A DNA stretch of 5,554 nucleotides from an uncultured Lachnospiraceae bacterium (GTDB lineage Bacteria > Bacillota > Clostridia > Lachnospirales > Lachnospiraceae): assembly GCA_937885345.1 (NCBI GenBank), contig CAKZZH010000090.1:1-5554 (forward strand). Reading direction: 5' to 3'. The notes beneath the pieces are model-generated. The model searched no databases and was not told the origin of the DNA. It was given only the letters and a program-made list of their open reading frames with translations. Below, piece by piece: positions 1 to 5,526 of the stretch. Within the stretch, counting starts at the first letter, position 1. Each line of letters begins with the position of its first letter. A program made the position numbers and the translations under genes.

Positions 1-328
<328 letters not shown>

Positions 329-360
329 TGGATAGAGATGTTGATACGATTTTACATGTG

Positions 361-378
361 CGGTTTTGAAGGAACAAT
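361..378 (+). other. 23S precursor processing-stem half (3' flank)
   Basis: CGGTTTTGAAGGAACAAT lies about 33 bases past the mature 23S end. In Firmicutes rrn operons a sequence of the form 'AGTTTTGAgaGAACA' downstream of 23S pairs with a complementary 'TGTTCTTTGAAAACT' upstream of 23S. The resulting long stem is cut by an RNase III-type enzyme (Mini-III in Bacillus). The upstream partner lies outside the window, so the pairing cannot be verified here. The resemblance is from memory of the family pattern. Confidence 0.5.
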
Positions 379-397
379 AAACATTCTTCCTAAACAT

Positions 398-435
398 GAG
401 AGAATGCAAGAAATTGCTATTCTCTCTTTTTTTTT
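398..435 (+). terminator. Intrinsic terminator of the rRNA operon
   Basis: A hairpin is formed by GAGAGAAT (398-405) pairing with ATTCTCTC (419-426). It continues inward as GCAA (406-409) with TTGC (414-417) across one bulged T, and is capped by a GAAA tetraloop (410-413). A run of nine T follows at 427-435. This is a textbook rho-independent terminator. It ends the rRNA transcript after 23S and insulates the downstream chemotaxis/histidine operon from rRNA transcription. No 5S gene lies between the 23S end and this hairpin. Confidence 0.93.
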
Positions 436-446
436 ATAATTATATA

Positions 447-455
447 TGGTATAAT
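447..455 (+). promoter_or_regulatory. Extended -10 promoter for the cheV operon
   Basis: TGG followed by a perfect TATAAT (450-455) makes an extended -10 element (TGn-TATAAT) for the housekeeping sigma factor. At the standard 17-bp spacing the -35 position falls on the terminator's T-run (427-432, all T), so there is no good TTGACA. The extended -10 and the surrounding A/T tract probably compensate. The start site is expected around 462, giving a leader of about 40 bases. No SigD-type motility promoter (TAAA and GCCGATAT) is seen upstream of cheV, so expression is probably not strictly flagellar-sigma dependent. Confidence 0.72.
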
Positions 456-466
456 AGTCCTAGTTA

Positions 467-482
467 ATCTGTATTAACAGAT
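467..482 (+). promoter_or_regulatory. Small dyad in the cheV leader
   Basis: ATCTGT (467-472), loop ATTA (473-476) and ACAGAT (477-482) form a perfect 6-bp hairpin. It sits just after the predicted transcription start and ends 7 bases before the cheV ribosome binding site (GGAGG, 490-494). It could be a 5'-end mRNA-stabilising hairpin or a repressor operator. It is short and AT-rich, so chance is also possible. Confidence 0.35.
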
Positions 483-500
483 ATTACACGGAGGTGTCAT

Positions 501-1415
501 ATGGAAACTAATATTTTACTTGAGAACGGAACTAACGAGCTTGAAGTACTTGAATTTATGGTAGGTAATAACTCATATGGTATTAATGTTGCAAAGGTCA
601 AGGAGATAGTTCCCTACGCTAAAATTACTCCAGTTCCCAATTCGCATCCTTCTGTTGAAGGTATTTTTATGCCCAGAGATAAAATGATCACAGTCGTTGA
701 TCTTGCCGATGTTATCAAGGCTCCTGAGTCTGAGAACGTTAATAATGATATGCTTATAATCACGAATTTTAATCAGCTCAGCGTTGCATTCCATGTACAC
801 AAAGTGCTTGGTATCCACAGAGTTTCGTGGGCTGATATCATTACACCCGATGCAACCGTAAGTTCCGCAGAGAATGGCATTGCAACAGGTATCGTCAAGC
901 TTAATAACAAGCTTATTGTCATTCTTGATTTTGAGAGGATCGTCAGCGAAATCGCGCCCGCAACCGGACTTAAGGTTGATGAAGTCGAGAAATTTGCAAG
1001 CAGGGAGCGCAATACACTTCCGATATATATTGCCGAGGATTCTCAGCTTCTTATGAAGCTCATTTCCGAGTCGATCAAGAAGTCGGGATATAACAATCTC
1101 AACCTTTCCATGAATGGCAAGGATTGTTGGGACAAGCTTGAAGAACTTGCCAAGGGTGCCGATTCCAACACAATTCTTGACAAAGTAAGATGTGTAATTA
1201 CCGATATCGAGATGCCTCTTATGGACGGCCACAGACTTACCAAGCTTATTAAGTCACATCCTGTTCTTAAGAGCGTACCTGTAGTTATTTTCTCATCTCT
1301 CATCAGTGAGGAGATGCGTCGTAAGGGTGAGCAGCTCGGTGCGGATGTTCAGTTGTCCAAGCCCGAGATCGGACTTCTTGTTGAGGAGCTTGATAAGCTT
1401 CTCGATGTAAAATAA
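501..1415 (+). CDS. cheV: Chemotaxis coupling protein CheV (CheW domain fused to receiver domain)
   Basis: The 304-residue product is the usual length for CheV. Residues ~13-150 are a CheW-like domain that would dock to chemoreceptors and CheA kinase at the membrane-associated array (LEFMVGNNSYGINVAKVKEI, then VEGIFMPRDKMITVVDL). Residues ~172-302 are a CheY-type receiver domain. It has the acidic pair E179/D180, phospho-acceptor D235 in TDIEMPLMDG, switch Ser S265 and conserved K287 in the SKPE motif, so it should be phosphorylated by CheA. In Bacillus, CheV works in adaptation beside CheW; that role is inferred here by family. The ATG at 501 is preceded by GGAGG (490-494) at 6-base spacing. 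It is the first gene of the operon and is followed 17 bases later by the acidic membrane protein gene. A long reading frame on the opposite strand here is a shadow. Confidence 0.95.
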   Translation: METNILLENGTNELEVLEFMVGNNSYGINVAKVKEIVPYAKITPVPNSHPSVEGIFMPRDKMITVVDLADVIKAPESENVNNDMLIITNFNQLSVAFHVHKVLGIHRVSWADIITPDATVSSAENGIATGIVKLNNKLIVILDFERIVSEIAPATGLKVDEVEKFASRERNTLPIYIAEDSQLLMKLISESIKKSGYNNLNLSMNGKDCWDKLEELAKGADSNTILDKVRCVITDIEMPLMDGHRLTKLIKSHPVLKSVPVVIFSSLISEEMRRKGEQLGADVQLSKPEIGLLVEELDKLLDVK

Positions 1416-1432
1416 TCCAACGGAGAACTACA

Positions 1433-3382
1433 ATGTCAAATACTTCCGAAGAAGATTATCTCAATCAACTTCTCAATTCGGTTAATGATGCTGATTCAGA
1501 ACCGGCCGACGAGCATATCGTAAGGCCGGTTGTTGATGTGCCTGAAGAATCCGGTAAAGTACTTATCAGCGATCTTGATGATCCGGATGCGGATTCCGCT
1601 CTTTTAAGCCAGATGTTAATGGCAGATAACGGAATTATCGATGAACCGGACACTTCCGGCGGTGATTCCGAGGAAGAAGAGAGTCTCACGCTTGCCAATG
1701 AGGATAACTCTTTTGTCGATGATGTTGAAGATACACTTGAGATACCAACAGGTACTGAAGAAAATATTATCGATGATGCCGGCAAGAATATCGATGATAT
1801 TCCCGAGAATGAGGACATGGACTTTCTTCAGTCCATGCTTTTCGGTGAGGATGATTCGAGTGATTTGGATGATTCGGATGATTCGAGTGATTTAGTTGAG
1901 CCGGACGATGCGGGAGAAGTGAATGAAGCCGATACAAGCAGTGTCGGTTCATTCAATTATGAATTCGAAGATGATCCTCAAAGCGGTGAAGACGGAGGAG
2001 ATGTTGATAACGAGTTATTATCGAGCCTTCAGGAGATCGTTGATGATACCGAAGCTTCGAATATGGGAGATGCAATCGGAGATGACATATCTGATGGCGC
2101 GATAGGTGCTGATGAAACAGGAGGCGTAGACGGAGCAGACAGCGCCGACGGTGATGCGGATGATGATATAAGCATCGAGGATTTAATTGCCAATGAAATC
2201 GGTGATCAAGGTGGAAAACCTTTTGTGCTCGACGATTCACTCAGAGATCTTCTAGGTGAAAGCGGAGGAGACGGAATAGATTTTATATCGCATGATGAAA
2301 CGGCCAAGAGCGAAGATAACTCTGAAGCCTTCAATGACGAACTTGCGGATATTCTTGCACTTGATGACAGCGAGTCTCTTGATGATATTCCCGAAGAGAG
2401 CACAGGTTCTATTTCCGAAGAAGAAATGGATTTGCTTGGCGAGATAGAATCGAACCATGATGCGGATAAAGCTGCAGAGGCAGAGGCTGCAGCCAAGGAA
2501 GAGAAAGAGAAGAAAAAGAAAGAGAAAAAGGAAAAGAAGAAAAAGAAGAAGGACAAGAAGGGGGAGGCTTTGGGAGAAGTGCTTGAGGATGAGCCCGGCC
2601 CTAAGGGTATACTTGGTTTCTTCAAAAGATTCTTTACCGAGGATGACGAGGAAGACAGTGAAGTTAAGAAAGCTGCAGATGAGAATCAGCAGCTGATAGA
2701 TGAACTTTATGAAGGCAAGGAATCCCTTGACGGTGAAGGCGTTGACGACGGCAAGGGTAAGAAGGGCAAGAAAGAGAAGAAGCCCAAAGAAAAGAAAGAA
2801 AAGAAAGTAAAAGAAAAGAAACCGAAGAAGGAAAAGCCGCCGAAGGAAGAAGACAATTCTCCCAAAATAAAGCTTACCGGTATTGGTGTCTTCCTGCTTA
2901 TCGGAATACTTCTTATAGTCGGGGCGACGGTCGGAGGTAATATTTTCAACAAACAGACCGCACTCAGCCAGTCCAGGGCGGCTTATGCAGATGGGGATTA
3001 CACTTCCGCTTACAGCCGTATTACAGGCCTTAAGCTTTCGGGCGATGACCTTAAGTATTATAACGGGCTGAAATGCATTATGCGTGTTCAGGAGGGAATC
3101 GTTTCATACAAGAATTATATGAAACCTTCCAATTACGATGTGATCAAAGCACTTGACTCCCTTATTATTGCGGTCGCACTTAAGAATACATATTCCGCCG
3201 AAGCCGACCAGTACGGCGTTACGGAAAAGGTTGATGTGGTATATCGGAATGTACTTTATATTCTGAGTCAGTACGGGATCGACGAGGAAACGGCACTCGA
3301 GCTTAATGAGATGAACAGTCGTAAAGCCTATGAGAAAGCTCTTGCGGAGTATGGAGGAGTTACAGTTGATAGCGATAATTGA
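1433..3382 (+). CDS. Acidic, lysine-tethered single-pass membrane protein of unknown function
   Basis: The product has 649 residues and no family was recognised. Residues 1-~345 are very rich in Asp/Glu/Ser/Gly and likely disordered. They carry repeated short acidic-leucine motifs: DYLNQLL 8-14, ALLSQML 56-62, DFLQSML 130-136, ELLSSLQ 194-200, EDLIANEI 249-256, DSLRDLL 268-274, DELADIL 302-308 and EEMDLLGEI 330-338. Residues 354-377 are an almost pure Lys/Glu tract. Residues 391-403 (KGILGFFKRFFTE) are an amphipathic aromatic-basic patch. Residues 441-472 are a second Lys-rich tract. Residues ~481-503 form one hydrophobic transmembrane helix. Residues ~506-649 are a small helical domain with a TPR-like look (AAYADGDYTSAYSRI). 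There is no signal peptide. The heavy positive charge before the helix predicts N-terminus inside and C-terminal domain outside. GGAG (1422-1425) supports the ATG at 1433. Its location between cheV and hisH suggests, but does not prove, a signalling or scaffold role. The 3' end overlaps hisH by 17 bp. Confidence 0.85.
   Translation: MSNTSEEDYLNQLLNSVNDADSEPADEHIVRPVVDVPEESGKVLISDLDDPDADSALLSQMLMADNGIIDEPDTSGGDSEEEESLTLANEDNSFVDDVEDTLEIPTGTEENIIDDAGKNIDDIPENEDMDFLQSMLFGEDDSSDLDDSDDSSDLVEPDDAGEVNEADTSSVGSFNYEFEDDPQSGEDGGDVDNELLSSLQEIVDDTEASNMGDAIGDDISDGAIGADETGGVDGADSADGDADDDISIEDLIANEIGDQGGKPFVLDDSLRDLLGESGGDGIDFISHDETAKSEDNSEAFNDELADILALDDSESLDDIPEESTGSISEEEMDLLGEIESNHDADKAAEAEAAAKEEKEKKKKEKKEKKKKKKDKKGEALGEVLEDEPGPKGILGFFKRFFTEDDEEDSEVKKAADENQQLIDELYEGKESLDGEGVDDGKGKKGKKEKKPKEKKEKKVKEKKPKKEKPPKEEDNSPKIKLTGIGVFLLIGILLIVGATVGGNIFNKQTALSQSRAAYADGDYTSAYSRITGLKLSGDDLKYYNGLKCIMRVQEGIVSYKNYMKPSNYDVIKALDSLIIAVALKNTYSAEADQYGVTEKVDVVYRNVLYILSQYGIDEETALELNEMNSRKAYEKALAEYGGVTVDSDN
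1850..1893 (+). repeat. In-frame 27-bp tandem repeat (1.6 copies) built from 9-bp units
   Basis: GATGATTCGAGTGATTT occurs exactly at 1850-1866 and again at 1877-1893, a 27-bp period. The 9-mer GATGATTCG also occurs at 1868-1876, between the two. All units are in frame and encode an Asp/Ser run (residues 140-154, DDSSDLDDSDDSSDL). This looks like recent slippage or unequal-crossover expansion in the disordered region. Confidence 0.85.
2494..2563 (+). repeat. Purine-only low-complexity tract encoding Lys/Glu tether 1
   Basis: This is a nearly pure A/G tract coding for residues 354-377 of the acidic membrane protein, mostly AAG/AAA lysine and GAG/GAA glutamate codons. A similar but less pure tract at 2753-2848 encodes the second Lys-rich tether. 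Such tracts are prone to length change between strains. The A-rich runs could also favour slippage, though no frameshift is present. Confidence 0.75.
3353..3357 (+). promoter_or_regulatory. Ribosome binding site that sets the hisH TTG start
   Basis: GGAGG at 3353-3357 (extended GGAGGAG to 3359) lies inside the end of the upstream gene, 8 bases before TTG at 3366. This placement is ideal for TTG 3366. It is incompatible with the in-frame ATGs at 3330 and 3351, which lie upstream of or overlap the site. Confidence 0.85.
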
Positions 3383-3971
3383 TTATGATGCCGGCAATAT
3401 AAGGAGCGTTGAGAAGGCCCTTGATTTCATTGGGGCTGAGCCCGTGCTTACAAGGGACGAAGATGTCATCCGCAGCGCCGATAAAATAATCCTACCCGGT
3501 GTCGGCGCCTTTGGCGATGCAATGAGAAGGCTCAACGAATACAAACTTACGAATGTTATCAAAGACGTTATAGCGCAGGGAAAGCCTTTTATGGGGATTT
3601 GCCTCGGACTTCAGCTTCTCTTCGAAGAGAGTGAGGAAACGCCCGGCGTTAAGGGACTTGGCATCCTTCCCGGAAGGATTGTAAGATTCCCCGATAACAC
3701 ATCCGATAAAATACCCCAGATAGGCTGGAACTCTCTTAAGATCAATCCTGACAGCAGGTTGTTTAAGGGAATCACTGACGGATCGTATGTATATTTTGTG
3801 CATTCTTTTTACCTTAAAGCAGGTGATGAGAGCATAGTTGCCGCAACCACTGAGTATGCCGGTGTTACGGTGCATGCGGCGGTTGAAAGGGACAATGTGT
3901 TTGCCTGTCAGTTCCATCCGGAAAAGAGCAGCGATGTAGGGCTTGCTATACTAAGGAATTTTGCACTATAG
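3366..3971 (+). CDS. hisH: Imidazole glycerol phosphate synthase, glutamine amidotransferase subunit HisH
   Basis: HisH hydrolyses glutamine and passes ammonia to HisF in the fifth step of histidine biosynthesis. The call starts at TTG 3366, giving 201 residues that begin MIAIIDYDAGNIRSVEKAL, the standard HisH N-terminus and length. The longer ATG start at 3330 would add 12 residues absent from the family and is not supported by the GGAGG at 3353. The class I amidotransferase triad is complete: C79 in GICLGLQ, and H184 and E186 in CQFHPEKS. The oxyanion-strand motif PGVG is at 44-47 and the HisH signature IPQIGWN is at 117-123. The gene overlaps the acidic membrane protein gene by 17 bp in another frame, implying translational coupling. 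hisF follows 13 bp downstream. No hisA lies between hisH and hisF. Confidence 0.95.
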   Translation: MIAIIDYDAGNIRSVEKALDFIGAEPVLTRDEDVIRSADKIILPGVGAFGDAMRRLNEYKLTNVIKDVIAQGKPFMGICLGLQLLFEESEETPGVKGLGILPGRIVRFPDNTSDKIPQIGWNSLKINPDSRLFKGITDGSYVYFVHSFYLKAGDESIVAATTEYAGVTVHAAVERDNVFACQFHPEKSSDVGLAILRNFAL

Positions 3972-3984
3972 TGGAGAATAAGAA

Positions 3985-4746
3985 ATGTATACGAAAAGAA
4001 TCATTCCGTGCCTTGACTGCAATAATGGAAGAGTGGTTAAAGGCACGAATTTTGTTAATCTGAGAGATGCAGGCGACCCGGTAGAGGTTGCAACGGCTTA
4101 TGATAAGCAGGGCGCGGACGAGGTGGTTTTTCTTGATATCACAGCGACGAGTGACGGACGTAATACGACGGTGGAACTTGTGCGAAAGGTCGCAGAGAAA
4201 CTCTTTATACCTTTTACCGTAGGCGGCGGGATCAGAAGCGTTGATGACTTCAGGCTGCTCCTTCGGGAGGGCGCCGATAAAGTATCTGTCAATTCAGCGG
4301 CACTTATGAATCCGTCTCTTATCAGTGATGCAGCCGACAAATTCGGCAGTCAGTGTGTTGTCGTTGCGATCGACGCAAAGAGGCGCGAGGACGGAAGCGG
4401 CTGGGATGCCTATAAGGCCGGCGGAAGGATAAACACGGGGATCGATGCGGTTGAGTGGGCGATCAAAGCATATAAGCTTGGTGCGGGCGAAATCCTTCTT
4501 ACCAGTATGGATAAGGACGGAACCAAGTCAGGTTATGATATCGAGCTTACAAGGATCATATCTGATAATGTCGGTATCCCCGTTATTGCCTCAGGCGGCG
4601 CAGGAACGATGGAACATTTTGCCGATGCTTTTAAGGAAGGGCATGCAGAGGCTGCACTTGCGGCATCGCTTTTTCATTACAAAGAGATCGAGATATCAGA
4701 GCTTAAGAAATATCTTGCAGAGCGCGATATTCCTGTGAGGATTTAA
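3985..4746 (+). CDS. hisF: Imidazole glycerol phosphate synthase, cyclase subunit HisF
   Basis: HisF is a 253-residue (beta/alpha)8 barrel, the normal length. It uses ammonia from HisH to convert PRFAR into imidazole glycerol phosphate (histidine pathway) and AICAR (returned to purine synthesis). Both catalytic aspartates are present: D11 in IIPCLDCNNGR and D130 in VAIDAKR. Phosphate-binding loops are TVGGGIR (78-84) and ASGGAG (202-207). The charged gate of the ammonia channel described in T. maritima (R5, E46, K99, E167) is conserved as R5, E46, K99 and E169. Conservation this complete argues for true histidine biosynthesis rather than a HisF2-type sugar-amination paralogue. The ATG at 3985 has GGAG at 3973-3976 with 8-base spacing. 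The stop TAA overlaps the ung start by one base. Confidence 0.97.
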   Translation: MYTKRIIPCLDCNNGRVVKGTNFVNLRDAGDPVEVATAYDKQGADEVVFLDITATSDGRNTTVELVRKVAEKLFIPFTVGGGIRSVDDFRLLLREGADKVSVNSAALMNPSLISDAADKFGSQCVVVAIDAKRREDGSGWDAYKAGGRINTGIDAVEWAIKAYKLGAGEILLTSMDKDGTKSGYDIELTRIISDNVGIPVIASGGAGTMEHFADAFKEGHAEAALAASLFHYKEIEISELKKYLAERDIPVRI

Positions 4747-5417
4747 TGATGGAAAATACTGATTGGATCGATTATTTCAGGCCTGAGTTTAAGAAGGATT
4801 ATTATCTTAATCTGTGTGAGTTCCTTAAGGGTGAATTTGAAAGTTACACGATTTATCCTCCCAAAGACCGGGTCTTTACGGCATTTAATCTGACGCCGCT
4901 TTCCAAAGTCAAAATACTCCTTCTAGGACAGGACCCTTATCATAATGAGCACCAGGCGCAGGGGCTTTCTTTTTCGGTTGCTTCGGGTCAGGAGATCCCA
5001 CCTTCACTTGTAAATATTTATAAAGAACTTCATGACGATTTGGGGTGCTATATTCCGAATAACGGGAATCTTCGTAAATGGGCAGAGCAGGGAGTTCTTC
5101 TGCTTAACACCGTACTTACTGTTCGTGCTCATGAACCCAATTCTCATGCGGGGCATGGATGGGAAACTTTTACCGATTATGTTATAAGGCTTCTTAACGA
5201 ACAGGACAGGCCGATCGTTTACCTTCTTTGGGGAAGACCTGCAGGGGAGAAGGCAAAGCTTCTTAATAATCCGCATCACCTTATCCTCAAGGCACCGCAC
5301 CCCAGCCCGTTATCGGCATACAGAGGCTTTTTCGGGTGCAGGCATTTCAGTAAAGCTAATGAATTCCTTGTTTCAAACGGTGAGGAGCCGATCGATTGGC
5401 AGATTGATGATCTGTAG
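4746..5417 (+). CDS. ung: Uracil-DNA glycosylase, family 1
   Basis: Ung excises uracil from DNA arising by cytosine deamination or dUTP misincorporation, starting base-excision repair. The 223-residue length is typical. Motifs are intact: GQDPYH (61-66) with catalytic water-activating D63, F76 in LSFSV that stacks on uracil, N121 in LLLNTVLTV that reads the base, and HPSPLS (185-190) with catalytic H185 and intercalating L189, followed by AYRGFFGCRHFSKAN. The first ATG (4746) overlaps the hisF stop as TAATG. A second ATG follows at once (4749). GAGG at 4737-4740 is 5 bases from the first and 8 from the second, so translation may start at residue 2. Expression is likely coupled to hisF. The stop codon lies within an 11-bp tandem duplication (5406-5427). 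Confidence 0.97.
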   Translation: MMENTDWIDYFRPEFKKDYYLNLCEFLKGEFESYTIYPPKDRVFTAFNLTPLSKVKILLLGQDPYHNEHQAQGLSFSVASGQEIPPSLVNIYKELHDDLGCYIPNNGNLRKWAEQGVLLLNTVLTVRAHEPNSHAGHGWETFTDYVIRLLNEQDRPIVYLLWGRPAGEKAKLLNNPHHLILKAPHPSPLSAYRGFFGCRHFSKANEFLVSNGEEPIDWQIDDL

Positions 5418-5427
5418 ATGATCTGTA
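5406..5427 (+). repeat. 11-bp perfect tandem duplication spanning the ung stop codon
   Basis: GATGATCTGTA occurs at 5406-5416 and again at 5417-5427 with no gap. The first copy encodes the last residues, D-D-L, and the first two bases of the stop. With two copies the stop is TAG (5415-5417). Removing one copy would leave TAA at the same codon. The duplication therefore does not change the protein. Confidence 0.9.
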
Positions 5428-5456
5428 ACAGTTCAGCCTATTGCGCAGATCGTTTT
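5420..5456 (+). terminator. Weak possible terminator after ung
   Basis: GATCTG (5420-5425) can pair with CAGATC (5446-5451) across a 20-base loop, and GTTTT follows at 5452-5456. The stem is only 6 bp, the loop is long and the T-run short, so termination would be inefficient at best. It is the only hairpin candidate seen between ung and the right edge, and it overlaps a candidate promoter. Confidence 0.25.
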
Positions 5457-5469
5457 AATGTGGTATATT
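5441..5469 (+). promoter_or_regulatory. Possible promoter reading toward the right edge
   Basis: TTGCGC (5441-5446) and TATATT (5464-5469) are separated by 17 bases, and TGG immediately precedes the -10 (extended -10). This is the same architecture as the cheV promoter. The -35 matches consensus at only three positions. Any target gene lies outside the window. Confidence 0.35.
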
Positions 5470-5501
5470 TATAACATGGTTTAGTATTATATTATTCACT
5501 T

Positions 5502-5526
5502 TAAAGTGCTCCCCTTGTCAAGGACA
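5502..5526. mobile_element. Candidate terminal inverted repeat of an IS3/IS150-type element (partial)
   Basis: The 25 bases 5502-5526 contain AAAGTGCTCCCC, then TTGTCAAGGACA. From memory, IS150-group IS3 elements end in a ~25-bp repeat of the form TGTA.TGaCCCC.......GGACA. The match here covers the TG, the CCCC block and the terminal GGACA at the same spacing. The A/T-rich run after it would be the start of the element. No transposase frame is visible before the window ends at 5554. Two nested dyads occur here: CACTTTAAAGTG (5497-5508) is a perfect palindrome and CCTTG-T-CAAGG (5513-5523) is an inverted repeat, so a regulatory site is the alternative reading. Confidence 0.35.

Noticed and set aside
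329..500. 5S rRNA or tRNA gene between 23S and cheV
   Set aside because: Only ~70 bases lie before the terminator and no 5S or tRNA cloverleaf pattern was found in the rest.
573..1303. Long minus-strand reading frames opposite cheV
   Set aside because: They are antisense to a well-supported CheV with complete motifs. Their composition is that of a shadow frame and no ribosome binding site was seen.
2494..2563. Programmed frameshift at the A-rich lysine tract
   Set aside because: The zero frame continues for 270 more codons through a convincing transmembrane helix and C-terminal domain to an overlap with hisH, so no shift is needed.
2206..2952. Serine/phenylalanine-rich minus-strand frames opposite the lysine tracts
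   Set aside because: They are explained by the reverse complement of AAG/GAG codons (CTT/CTC). Low complexity and no start signal.
3330..3365. N-terminal extension of HisH from ATG 3330 or ATG 3351
   Set aside because: It adds residues absent from the family and lies upstream of or on the GGAGG at 3353-3357. TTG 3366 gives the canonical N-terminus.
3985..4746. HisF2/HisH2 sugar-amination pair rather than histidine synthesis
   Set aside because: D11, D130 and the ammonia-gate residues are all kept and no sugar-modification genes are nearby.
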